Assembly: GCA_964407285.1 (NCBI GenBank)
Contig: CAYOVG010000345.1
Span: forward strand, 1-7,521
DNA: 7,521 nucleotides
Source: CAYOVG01 sp964407285
Lineage (GTDB): Bacteria > Desulfobacterota > Syntrophobacteria > Syntrophobacterales > Syntrophobacteraceae
Reading direction: 5' to 3'
The notes beneath the pieces were generated by a model. The model worked only from the letters and a program-made list of their open reading frames with translations, had not been told where the DNA came from and made no database searches. Position numbers and translations under genes: made by a program. Shown one piece after another: positions 1 to 6,245 of the stretch. Each line of letters starts with the position of its first letter. Position 1 is the stretch's first letter.

Positions 1-334
1 CGGCCAGTTGTTCGTGGTTGAGGGAGAAGTCATAAATGCCGGGGAAAAACCGGTCAACTTCGTATTGCTGGAAGGCAAACTCCTTATGACCGACAACAAA
101 ATCGCTCAGTCTCAAAAGTGCTTTGCGGGTAATCCCATGAATAAGGAAGAACTCGCGACGTTGGCTATAAACGACATACAGAACAGGATGATGAATCGCG
201 AATGCAAGGACATGGCGAACGTGAACGTGGTACCCCAGGGCCGCGTTCGATTTACGGTGGTTTTCCACAACCTGCCTGAAGTAGAGCTTTTGAGCGACTA
301 CAGCGTCGAGGTGCTCACTCCTCGAGCTCAGTAG
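1..334 (+). CDS. C-terminal part of a DUF3426-like protein (5' end outside window)
   Basis: The reading frame is open from base 2 and ends at TAG 332-334, giving about 110 residues of a C-terminal domain. No start is assigned, because the TTG at position 8 sits inside the domain (GQLFVVEGEV). The pattern fits what I know of DUF3426 domains in delta-type proteobacteria: an initial strand 'LFVVEGEVINAGEKPV', a central 'ALxG/CFAGN..KEELATL' region with two cysteines, then 'NVNVVPQGRVRFTVVFHNLP' and a final strand 'YSVEVL'. In such proteins the missing N-terminus usually has an MJ0042-type zinc ribbon followed by a membrane helix, but none of that is visible here. The domain probably lies outside the cytoplasmic membrane as a beta-sandwich; its function is unknown. 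It is followed by serS after 92 bases. The coding call is firm; the family call is from remembered pattern only. Confidence 0.75.
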   Translation, partial: GQLFVVEGEVINAGEKPVNFVLLEGKLLMTDNKIAQSQKCFAGNPMNKEELATLAINDIQNRMMNRECKDMANVNVVPQGRVRFTVVFHNLPEVELLSDYSVEVLTPRAQ

Positions 335-426
335 CATCCGCCTGTCGCGCATCCATTTTTTTTCCGGTACTCTGTATCCACCATTATCCGCCCGTGGGCA
401 TCCAACCAGATTGGGGGTAACCGCGC

Positions 427-1704
427 ATGTTAGATATCAAATTCGTTCGTGATCATTTTGATGAAGTAGTCGAAATGTTGCGTAACCGAAGGTCGGATCT
501 GGAACTGAAATCATTCACGGAATTGGACGAAAAGCGAAGGAACATCCTCCGGGAAGTGGAGGAACTCAAGCACAAGCGCAATGTTGCGTCCGACGCGATT
601 TCGCGGATCAAGCGCGAGAAGAAGGATGCCGGCGGACTCATCGAGGAGATGCGGGACGTTTCGCAGCAGATAAAAGTGTTGGACCAGGAACTGGTCGATA
701 TCGAGCATAGATTCAAAGACATACTGCTGCTGGTTCCCAATATGCCGCATGCGTCGGTTCCCGTCGGAGCGGATGAAAAAGACAATCCGGAAGTGAGGAA
801 GTGGGGCGCTCCTCCTGTATTCGATTTTGAGCCCAAACCTCATTGGGAGGTGGGGGAGGAACTGGGGGTGCTGGATTTCGAGCGCGCGGCGAGGATGACC
901 GGCGCTCGTTTCGCCCTCTACTGGGGCATGGGCGCCGCCCTCGAGCGGGCGCTCATCAGCTTCATGCTGGATACGCATACGCGTGAGAACGGCTATACCG
1001 AGGTTCTGCCGCCTTTCATGGTCAACAGCGCGAGTCTCACCGGCACGGGGCAGTTGCCCAAGTTCAAGAGCGACCTCTTCAAACTCGAGGACTGGGACTA
1101 TTACCTGGTTCCCACGGCCGAAGTGCCCGTGACGAATATCCATATGGGAGAGGTTCTCGAGGAGGAGGATTTACCCCGGTACTACACCGCCTACACCCCT
1201 TGCTTCCGCTCCGAGGCCGGTTCCTATGGGAAGGATACCCGTGGTCTGATCCGCCAGCACCAGTTCAACAAGGTGGAGTTGGTCAAATTCGTACGTCCCG
1301 AGGATTCTTTCGACGAACTGGAAAAACTCCTGTCCAACGCGGAAAGCATTCTGCGGAAGCTGGGGCTCCACTACCGGGTGATTACGCTTTGCACCGGAGA
1401 CCTGGGCTTTTCCGCGGCCAAGACATACGACATCGAAGTATGGCTTCCCGGTCAGAATACCTACCGGGAGATCTCTTCGTGCAGCAATTTTGTGGACTTC
1501 CAGGCCAGGCGCGCCAATGTTCGATTCCGGCGCAAGGGGCAGACGAAGACGGAACTGGTCCATACGCTGAACGGGTCGGGGCTCGCCGTGGGGAGGACCC
1601 TGGTGGCCATTCTCGAGAATTACCTGCAGGCCGACGGTTCGGTGCTCATTCCACCGGTGCTGCGCCCCTATATGGGCAATGCGGAGAAGATCGAAAAGCG
1701 GTAG
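427..1704 (+). CDS. serS: Seryl-tRNA synthetase
   Basis: Cytoplasmic class II aminoacyl-tRNA synthetase that charges tRNA-Ser (and tRNA-Sec where present) with serine using ATP. The 425 residues are normal for the bacterial enzyme. Residues 1-110 form the long antiparallel coiled coil that grips the tRNA, rich in Lys/Arg/Glu heptads and ending at 'LLVPNMPH'. The catalytic domain follows: TGTGQLPKF (205-213), the serine-binding TAE loop (230-232), motif 2 FRSEAGSYGKDTRG (260-273), the EISSCSNFVDFQARR strand (348-362), and motif 3 LNGSGLAVGRT (381-391) with its conserved arginine R390. All expected active-site blocks are present, so the enzyme should be functional. Translation starts at ATG 427, eight bases after a GGGGGT Shine-Dalgarno-like run (413-418). 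Long antisense open frames here are shadows. It has no functional link to the metal genes downstream and is separated from them by about 600 bases. Confidence 0.97.
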   Translation: MLDIKFVRDHFDEVVEMLRNRRSDLELKSFTELDEKRRNILREVEELKHKRNVASDAISRIKREKKDAGGLIEEMRDVSQQIKVLDQELVDIEHRFKDILLLVPNMPHASVPVGADEKDNPEVRKWGAPPVFDFEPKPHWEVGEELGVLDFERAARMTGARFALYWGMGAALERALISFMLDTHTRENGYTEVLPPFMVNSASLTGTGQLPKFKSDLFKLEDWDYYLVPTAEVPVTNIHMGEVLEEEDLPRYYTAYTPCFRSEAGSYGKDTRGLIRQHQFNKVELVKFVRPEDSFDELEKLLSNAESILRKLGLHYRVITLCTGDLGFSAAKTYDIEVWLPGQNTYREISSCSNFVDFQARRANVRFRRKGQTKTELVHTLNGSGLAVGRTLVAILENYLQADGSVLIPPVLRPYMGNAEKIEKR

Positions 1705-1741
1705 GTAGTCGGCATTTCTATTTCGCCCCTCTTCATTCCAA

Positions 1742-1779
1742 CCCTCTCCCTCCTTCAAGCTCTCGAGGGTGGGAGAGGG
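1742..1779. repeat. REP-like inverted repeat CCCTCTCCC / GGGAGAGGG downstream of serS
   Basis: The arms CCCTCTCCC (1742-1750) and GGGAGAGGG (1771-1779) are perfect 9-base reverse complements around a 20-base loop. After one T-T mismatch, four more pairs can form inside (1752-1755 with 1766-1769). The hairpin begins 38 bases after the serS stop. No T-run follows it, so it is not a standard intrinsic terminator. The CCCTCTCCC...GGGAGAGGG form matches a type of short interspersed palindrome common in many proteobacterial genomes, where it can stabilise mRNA 3' ends. A partial echo, AACCCTCT, recurs at 1785-1792. The inverted repeat is certain; calling it REP-like rests on resemblance, since only one copy is in view. 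Confidence 0.6.
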
Positions 1780-1920
1780 AAGACAACCCTCTCATCAACC
1801 ACATCCATACTGTACCCATACCGCGGCCATTGGAAGTGCGCCTGGAGTAAGCTTCTGAAGAAAGCTCCCCCGGCTTGAGCCGACTCCGGCCGCCGCTCCC
1901 GGATTGCCGTTCCCGGAAGA

Positions 1921-1944
1921 CCGGAAAACAGCGTGTATTTCCGG
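1921..1944 (+). other. Inverted repeat CCGGAAA / TTTCCGG, possible weak terminator
   Basis: Arms CCGGAAA (1921-1927) and TTTCCGG (1938-1944) pair perfectly around a 10-base loop. The stem is followed, after five bases, by a short TTTT (1950-1953). It lies just upstream of the TTGACA element, where a terminator closing the serS transcript would make sense. The stem is short and the T-run is short and displaced, so termination is only a possibility. Confidence 0.25.
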
Positions 1945-1957
1945 CTGCGTTTTACCA

Positions 1958-1991
1958 TTGACAATCCATGCAACTTAATTACATTATGTTG
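1958..1991 (+). promoter_or_regulatory. Candidate promoter with an AT-rich palindromic operator (Fur/Zur-like)
   Basis: A perfect sigma70-type -35 hexamer, TTGACA, lies at 1958-1963. Acceptable -10 candidates follow: TACATT at 1980-1985 (16-base spacer) or CATTAT at 1982-1987 (18-base spacer). Laid over the -10 is a 21-base imperfect palindrome at 1971-1991: left half CAACTTAATT, centre A, right half CATTATGTTG, with 8 of 10 positions symmetric. An AT-rich dyad across a -10 is a typical repressor position. The only obvious transcription unit downstream is the metal-transport gene set starting at 2299, so a metal-sensing repressor of the Fur/Zur superfamily is a reasonable guess. The TAAT-N3-ATTA core does not have the one-base centre of classical Fur or Zur boxes. 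Transcription would start near 1992, leaving about 300 bases of leader. Confidence 0.5.
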
Positions 1992-2298
1992 GCGTTCGCT
2001 CCCGAGGCTGGAGCAGCAATATCCTTAGTATAGCAGGGATCGAGAAAATGGCGGCTGTAGATCCGAAGATTGCCTCAATCTTCCATCTATTGGAAATACC
2101 CCTGTTCTCCGGCAACTATGCAGGCGTAAGGGTAACTGATTTGCATTGATTATGTGCGATCCGAGTGTAACTCTTTAAGTAAATTTCCCGGCAGCGGATA
2201 GTGCGAGTATCCGGTTCTGGATTTCGAACCGGGGGACATTCTGCTCTGCGCTCGGTTGCAGTTGGGAGCAAAACGCTGCTCGTCTTGGACCCTTCCGG
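1992..2298 (+). other. Long structured leader/intergenic region before the metal-uptake genes
   Basis: No convincing gene is seen in these 307 bases, apart from a doubtful 33-codon ORF. Several short perfect inverted repeats occur: GAAGATTG / CAATCTTC (2065-2083, 3-base loop), CGGATA / TATCCG (2195-2213, 7-base loop), CCGGTTC / GAACCGG (2211-2232, 8-base loop) and GAGCA / TGCTC (2266-2281, 6-base loop). The second and third share bases 2211-2213, so the full stems exclude each other, which can be a feature of a folding switch or can be chance. I do not recognise a known riboswitch family. If the promoter at 1958 is used, this would be the 5' untranslated leader of the operon. Confidence 0.3.
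2048..2149 (+). CDS. Possible 33-codon leader ORF, unverified
   Basis: An ATG at 2048 is preceded by AGGGA (2035-2039) at an 8-base spacing and opens a frame of 33 codons that closes with TGA at 2147-2149. The predicted peptide begins MAAVDPKIASIFHLLEIP. It has no recognised domain, no signal peptide and no metal-binding cluster. It would be the first translatable frame after the candidate promoter at 1958, so it could be a leader peptide or simply chance. The 8-base hairpin at 2065-2083 lies inside it. Nothing beyond position and the ribosome-binding-like site supports it. Confidence 0.15.
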   Translation: MAAVDPKIASIFHLLEIPLFSGNYAGVRVTDLH

Positions 2299-2700
2299 AT
2301 GGTGCTCTTAAGTATGGCGTACCGCAATTCCCTCAACAAGCCGGCGATGTATCTTGCGCTGTTGGGCCTGTTTTTTGCCCTGCCGGCGGCCCCGTTGCTC
2401 CATCCGGCCATGCACTGCCAGGGGCGTGACCATTGCGGCGAACGCAACTTCCGCACCGATGACGCGCCGCGCTCCCACGTCCGAACCGATTCATATCTGC
2501 AATCTCCCCCCAAGGTCACGGCGCATTGCGCTGTTTGCTCCTTCCTGTCGAACTATCATGCATACAGAGGTCCAGTTTTGTCTGCTGATGCGGGATGGTT
2601 CTCTCCCGAGGGCTTTCTTCGCGGGGCCGTCGAAAGAGTTTCGCAACGTCGTGTCGTCGATTCCCTGAAGTGCCGCGCGCCGCCGTTCTTATCCTCCTGA
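2299..2700 (+). CDS. Small Cys/His protein with N-terminal hydrophobic helix (DUF2946-like)
   Basis: A protein of up to 133 residues. A hydrophobic segment (about residues 17-32, YLALLGLFFALPAAPLL) could be a signal peptide or membrane anchor. It is followed by H35, H39-C40 and H45-C46, then HCAVCSFL with a CxxC pair (C77, C80) beside H76, and it ends near CRAPPFLSS. An N-terminal helix, a central H-C-x-x-C and a terminal 'RAPP' resemble the small DUF2946-type proteins often found beside metal-uptake genes. This is a remembered pattern and not a confirmed domain hit. It might bind metal in the periplasm or at the membrane. The start is uncertain: ATG 2299, ATG 2314 and ATG 2347 are in frame and none has a good Shine-Dalgarno site. 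Another frame is open over part of the same region (2354-2668), but it has no signal segment and lacks the CxxC arrangement. The outer-membrane protein gene follows after 166 bases. Confidence 0.6.
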   Translation: MVLLSMAYRNSLNKPAMYLALLGLFFALPAAPLLHPAMHCQGRDHCGERNFRTDDAPRSHVRTDSYLQSPPKVTAHCAVCSFLSNYHAYRGPVLSADAGWFSPEGFLRGAVERVSQRRVVDSLKCRAPPFLSS

Positions 2701-2854
2701 AGAACAAACCACATACAGAAGAAACAACAGCACTGCAGCTTCGCCAATCCCGGTTTCCGAGGTCGATGCGCTGTAACCGCTCGGCGGTGGTGATGCGCCG
2801 GGCGGTTCAGGCCACTTTCGGAAGGACCCGAAGGGAGAGGTGTATTTCGCGCAC

Positions 2855-2862
2855 AAAGGAGG
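2855..2862 (+). promoter_or_regulatory. Ribosome binding site deciding the barrel gene start
   Basis: AAAGGAGG, a near-perfect Shine-Dalgarno site, ends four bases before ATG 2867. The frame is also open from GTG 2840, but that start would put nine extra residues (MYFAHKGGV) ahead of a clean signal peptide and has no properly spaced site. ATG 2867 is therefore preferred. Confidence 0.75.
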
Positions 2863-2866
2863 CGTC

Positions 2867-4360
2867 ATGCAAGGGAGCAGAGTTATCTCATTAATTATAA
2901 TTGGTTGCCTGGCTTTATTTTTCCCGGATAGCGCTCATGCCCGGAAAGAACCGTCCGTCGAGCAGTTGAAGGCGCAAATGGATGAGCTTCGCAAGCAGAT
3001 GGATATGCAGCGACAGGTCTACGAGTCGCAGATGAAAGACCTGCAAGGCAAAATCGATGCTCTCTCGGAAGAGGTGGCCGGGACCGGGGCGCGGACAACG
3101 GGCAGAGAAACCGAGGCCCCGATCGGAAGGGCAGGGACCGAAGGCGCGGGAACGGACGGTGGATGGTCGAGCATCGGGAAAGCAGTGCAAAGCCTGAATC
3201 CGGAAATTGCAGTAATTATCGATACCTTCTATCACAACAGCGATGCGGACCGCAGAATCCGGGAAGTGTTTGAGGGTGTACAGGGATTCGGCCATGCGCA
3301 AGAAGGCGGCTCGGAACACGGGCATGAGCATGCGCAACTGGATGAAGGGTTCAACTTGCGGGAAGTGGAGCTCTATCTGGCCGGGTCCGTGGACCCCTAT
3401 TTCAAAGCGTACACGACGCTATCCTTCTCGGAAGACGGTGCGGAGGTGGAAGAAGCCGTCGCACAAACGACCAGCCTCCCGTTCGGTTTTCAGGTTCAGG
3501 CCGGTAAGTTCCTCAGCGACTTCAGCCGCATCAACTCACAACATCCCCACGAGTGGGATTTCGTGGACAGGCCTCTCATGTACGAGTTGACCCTGGGGGA
3601 CCACGGCCTGCTCGAAAAGGGGATACAGATCTCATGGCTGACCCCGGCGCCGTTTTATCTTCTCGCCGGCGCGGAGGTGCTCCAGGGTGAGAACGAACTC
3701 ATGTTCAACCACCTGGACGATGAGCGCCTTCCCTTTGAAAACGGCCCAAGGCTGTATGTCGGATGGTTGAAATTCTCTCCGGCGCTTCCTTTCCGGCATG
3801 AATTGCTGGCAGGCGTCTCGGGCGGATACGGGAATCACCAGGAAGCGCACGACGGAGACGCGGACGGGGCCGAGGACCACTGGCTCGACGGCCATACTTA
3901 CTTCATGGGGGCCAACGCCGTCTACAAATACGACTCCGGCCGCGAGCACGGCCACGGCGATTTCACCCTGCAGGGTGAGTACTTCCATCGAACCAAAGAC
4001 CTGGAACTTAAGGAGCATGAACTGGCGCCCCAGTTCGTTGGAAACGATCGCATCGACCGGCAGGATGGATACTACATCCAGGGCGTGTACGGATTTCTGC
4101 CGCGTTGGCGCGCCGGACTCAGGTGGGAGCAGATCGGGATTTTCAATGAAAGCGAACTCCCGAGCGGCCTGACGGAGTACCTCCACAATAGTCGGCGTGT
4201 GAGCGCCATGGTGGACTTCAATCCGACGGAATTCTCACGTATCCGCCTCCAGGGCAACCACGGCCATTACCTTCTCGATGATGGCGGCGATGAGGACGTG
4301 TGGCAGGTCTTCCTGCAGCTCACTATCGCGTTGGGATCCCATGGGGCGCATAGTTTCTGA
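2867..4360 (+). CDS. His-rich outer-membrane beta-barrel protein, putative metal-uptake porin
   Basis: Predicted 497 residues. Residues 1-25 are a signal peptide (core LIIIGCLALFF, cleavage near AHA|RKEP). Residues 30-70 form a charged heptad-like stretch (VEQLKAQMDELRKQMDMQRQ), probably a coiled coil in the periplasm as in some trimeric porins. A Gly/Thr linker (71-100) leads into the barrel, with alternating strands such as FNLREVELYLAGSVDPYFKAY (split at 162-182) and QAGKFLSDFSRINSQHPHEW (211-230). The last residue is Phe, as expected for a BAM-inserted barrel. Histidine/acid clusters lie at 143-156 (HAQEGGSEHGHEHA), 324-343 (HQEAHDGDADG and following) and 360-364 (EHGHG), probably in loops. 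There is no TonB box or plug domain, so it is not a ZnuD-type receptor. The znuA start follows 16 bases after its stop, indicating one operon. I recognise it as belonging to a recurring barrel family usually left unnamed. Passage or capture of zinc is inferred from context and histidine content. Confidence 0.85.
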   Translation: MQGSRVISLIIIGCLALFFPDSAHARKEPSVEQLKAQMDELRKQMDMQRQVYESQMKDLQGKIDALSEEVAGTGARTTGRETEAPIGRAGTEGAGTDGGWSSIGKAVQSLNPEIAVIIDTFYHNSDADRRIREVFEGVQGFGHAQEGGSEHGHEHAQLDEGFNLREVELYLAGSVDPYFKAYTTLSFSEDGAEVEEAVAQTTSLPFGFQVQAGKFLSDFSRINSQHPHEWDFVDRPLMYELTLGDHGLLEKGIQISWLTPAPFYLLAGAEVLQGENELMFNHLDDERLPFENGPRLYVGWLKFSPALPFRHELLAGVSGGYGNHQEAHDGDADGAEDHWLDGHTYFMGANAVYKYDSGREHGHGDFTLQGEYFHRTKDLELKEHELAPQFVGNDRIDRQDGYYIQGVYGFLPRWRAGLRWEQIGIFNESELPSGLTEYLHNSRRVSAMVDFNPTEFSRIRLQGNHGHYLLDDGGDEDVWQVFLQLTIALGSHGAHSF

Positions 4361-4376
4361 TTCGGAGGGAGTGAAA

Positions 4377-5441
4377 ATGATGAGCGCAATTCGTTATCGG
4401 GGTCGGCGTTTTCTGCCGGCCGCGGCCCTGGCGGCTGCCGTGGCGACAGTGGTATTCGTGCCCGGCATTGCCCGCGCCGGAAAGCTCGATGTCATCACGA
4501 CGACATCGGATCTGGCTTCTATTGCTCGATCCGTGGCGGGTGAGCATGCCGATGTCCGGAGCATCGGCACAGGGCAGGAAGACCCCCACTTTCTGCAGGC
4601 AAAACCCAGTTTCATTCTAATGGCGCGCGACGCCGATTTGTGGATTCGAGTCGGAATGGATTTGGAGGTCGGATGGGAGCCCCCGGTCCTCGAAGGAGCC
4701 AGGAACCCGAACATCCTCGGGGGCAGGCAGGGGAACCTGGATGCTTCGGAAAACGTTTTGAAGCTCGAGGTCCCGGCAATGCGCGTCACTCGCGCAATGG
4801 GCGACGTTCACCCCGGCGGGAATCCTCACTACTGGCTGGACCCTTACAATGGAAGGCTCATTGCCGTTGCCGTCGCAGACCGGCTCTCCGGGCTTTCGCC
4901 TGAATACGCCGCTGATTTCCGAAGAAACCGCGACAAGTTCCTTGAGGAACTCGATAGAAGGATGTTCGGGAAAGTCCTGGTGGATGAAGTGGGTGGAGAC
5001 CGGTTGTGGAGTCTCGAAATCAGGGGTGAACTGGAAGAACATCTCAAGAAACACGGCCTTGAAGACCGGATTGGCGGATGGTGGGGTCGGTTACGCCCGT
5101 TTCGAGGCGGGAAGATCGTGACGCACCACAAGAGCTGGATCTACTTCACCAACCGTTTCGGGCTCCAGGCTGCGGCAGAACTGGAGCCGAAACCCGGCAT
5201 TCCGCCGAGTCCTTCCCATCTTGCCTCGGTAGTCGATTTGATGACGGCGGAGGACATCAAGGTCATCCTGATGGAGCCTTTCCATAGCCGCAAGGCTGCC
5301 GATTTCGTTGCATCGAAGACGGGAGCGCATGTTGTGGTTTGCGCCGGCATGGTGGGGGGACAACCCGAGGCGACGGACTATCTCGCCCTAATAGACATGG
5401 TTGTCGAGAAGCTGAAAGTCCCATTGCAGAAATCGAGATGA
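4377..5441 (+). CDS. znuA: Zinc/manganese-type ABC transporter substrate-binding protein (ZnuA-like)
   Basis: Predicted 354-residue periplasmic binding protein that delivers a divalent metal, most likely zinc, to the ZnuB channel. Residues 1-34 are a signal peptide (RRFLPAAALAAAVATVVFV, cleavage near ARA|GKLDV). The mature start 'KLDVITTTSDLASIAR' is the usual first strand of cluster A-I proteins. Likely ligands are H71 in EDPHFLQAKPSF, H151 in GNPHYWLDP and H251 in THHKSWIYF. The third being His and not Glu favours zinc over manganese. The conserved acidic fourth site of TroA/PsaA proteins is not evident; this region reads CAGMVGGQPEATDY (322-335). There is no His-rich loop of the E. coli ZnuA kind. 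ATG 4377 is chosen because GGAGG (4364-4368) lies eight bases upstream; the frame is open to 4278, but that part overlaps the barrel gene and would bury the signal peptide. GTG 4371 and ATG 4380 are worse spaced. znuC begins 50 bases after the stop. Confidence 0.92.
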   Translation: MMSAIRYRGRRFLPAAALAAAVATVVFVPGIARAGKLDVITTTSDLASIARSVAGEHADVRSIGTGQEDPHFLQAKPSFILMARDADLWIRVGMDLEVGWEPPVLEGARNPNILGGRQGNLDASENVLKLEVPAMRVTRAMGDVHPGGNPHYWLDPYNGRLIAVAVADRLSGLSPEYAADFRRNRDKFLEELDRRMFGKVLVDEVGGDRLWSLEIRGELEEHLKKHGLEDRIGGWWGRLRPFRGGKIVTHHKSWIYFTNRFGLQAAAELEPKPGIPPSPSHLASVVDLMTAEDIKVILMEPFHSRKAADFVASKTGAHVVVCAGMVGGQPEATDYLALIDMVVEKLKVPLQKSR

Positions 5442-5491
5442 CCGGTGGAAGAGTCACACATTCGTATTGGACGTGAACGAGGCGGGAGATC

Positions 5492-6214
5492 GTGACGGAT
5501 ATTCGGAAGCATCATGGCGACCCGATTATTGTTGTCGAGAAGGTGAGCGTTTCCTACGGGCGGGAAGAGGTCCTTCATGACGTGAGCCTGGAGATCGGGA
5601 GGGGGGAGTTCCTGCCGTTCGTAGGACCGAACGGTTCCGGCAAGACAACGTTGTTGCGGACGGTCCTGGGACTGGTCAAGCCTCGAACGGGAAGAATCGT
5701 CACCCCCTTTACCCGCACACCGCCCGGGTATGTGCCTCAGCACAAGTCCATCGATCCTCTCTATCCGGTGTCCGTGCGCCGGATTGTCGGCATGGGGCTT
5801 TACCCCCATGTCGGCATCTGGGGGAGGCTGAACGGCGCCCACAAAGCAGTCGTGCAGCAGGCGCTCGATCGGTTCGGGCTCGCCGGGCATGCGTCGAAAA
5901 CCTTCGGTCTGCTTTCGGGAGGTATGAAGCAGAAGGTGCTCATTGCGAGGGCACTCGTGAGCGGGGCCGAAGTGTTCGTGATGGACGAACCTTCATCGGA
6001 ACTGGATGAGGAGTCGGAAAGGGATTTGCTGCTGCTCCTGTTCAAGCTGTGCGAGGAGGAAGGGAAAACTGTTCTCGTAGCGCACCACGGCCTCAATATG
6101 GTGGCCGGATTGGCCGAACGGGTTTGCCTTGTCGGGCGGCGAGGCGTGCGGCTCATGCCCTTCAAGGATGCCGTGGCGCGGTACTCCGGCATCAAATATT
6201 GGTGCGGGCAATGA
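5492..6214 (+). CDS. znuC: Metal ABC transporter ATP-binding protein (ZnuC-like)
   Basis: A 240-residue cytoplasmic ATPase that powers the ZnuB permease. All ABC motifs are visible: Walker A GPNGSGKTT (45-53), Q-loop YVPQHKSID (Q83), signature LLSGGMKQK (140-148), Walker B VFVMDEP (161-167) with D-loop SSELD (168-172), and the H-loop His at 198 in VAHHG. The signature reads LSGGMKQ and not LSGGQ, a tolerated variation; the catalytic glutamate E166 is present. Length is typical for the ZnuC/MntB group. The start is GTG 5492, with GGGAG (5484-5488) only three bases upstream; this is tight, but no better start precedes the beta-strand PIIVVEKVSVSYG. It lies 50 bases after znuA and 31 bases before znuB on the same strand, and was probably cotranscribed with them. 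Metal specificity cannot be read from the ATPase itself. Confidence 0.93.
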   Translation: MTDIRKHHGDPIIVVEKVSVSYGREEVLHDVSLEIGRGEFLPFVGPNGSGKTTLLRTVLGLVKPRTGRIVTPFTRTPPGYVPQHKSIDPLYPVSVRRIVGMGLYPHVGIWGRLNGAHKAVVQQALDRFGLAGHASKTFGLLSGGMKQKVLIARALVSGAEVFVMDEPSSELDEESERDLLLLLFKLCEEEGKTVLVAHHGLNMVAGLAERVCLVGRRGVRLMPFKDAVARYSGIKYWCGQ

Positions 6215-6245
6215 CGGAGCCCCGGGTGAAAGGAGATCGTGAATC

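Noticed and set aside
356..363. Run of eight T after the DUF3426-like gene, as in an intrinsic terminator
   Set aside because: No GC-rich stem lies directly before it. The nearest perfect stem (TCGAGG / CCTCGA, 306-325) is about 30 bases away and inside the coding region.
511..1143. Long open frame antisense to serS (also 1171-1758 on the - strand)
   Set aside because: serS is unmistakable on the + strand; the antisense products have no domain, no ribosome site and the composition of shadow frames.
1755..1973. 72-codon - strand frame in the serS-metal intergenic region
   Set aside because: No ribosome site, no recognisable domain, Arg/Pro-rich composition, and it runs across the REP-like hairpin.
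2211..2232. Segment that on the - strand reads like a tRNA T-arm (GGTTCGAAATCC)
   Set aside because: The loop has an extra base and no acceptor stem, anticodon arm or D-arm can be found around it. The identical 14 bases at 7391-7404 are inside acyP codons (RFEIR), so the match looks like chance.
2354..2668. Alternative + strand frame over the small Cys/His gene
   Set aside because: Arg-rich shadow-like product with no signal segment and no paired-cysteine pattern; the 2299 frame has a hydrophobic helix and CxxC. Some doubt remains because neither start has a good ribosome site.
2893..2902. Perfect AT palindrome AATTATAATT as a second operator
   Set aside because: It lies inside the signal-peptide codons of the barrel gene (Leu-Ile-Ile-Ile), downstream of the start codon, and is explained by AT-rich Ile codons.
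4278..4376. Upstream extension of the znuA frame from ATG 4278
   Set aside because: It overlaps 83 bases of the barrel gene, has no leader-like character and would place the signal peptide internally; GGAGG at 4364-4368 fits ATG 4377.
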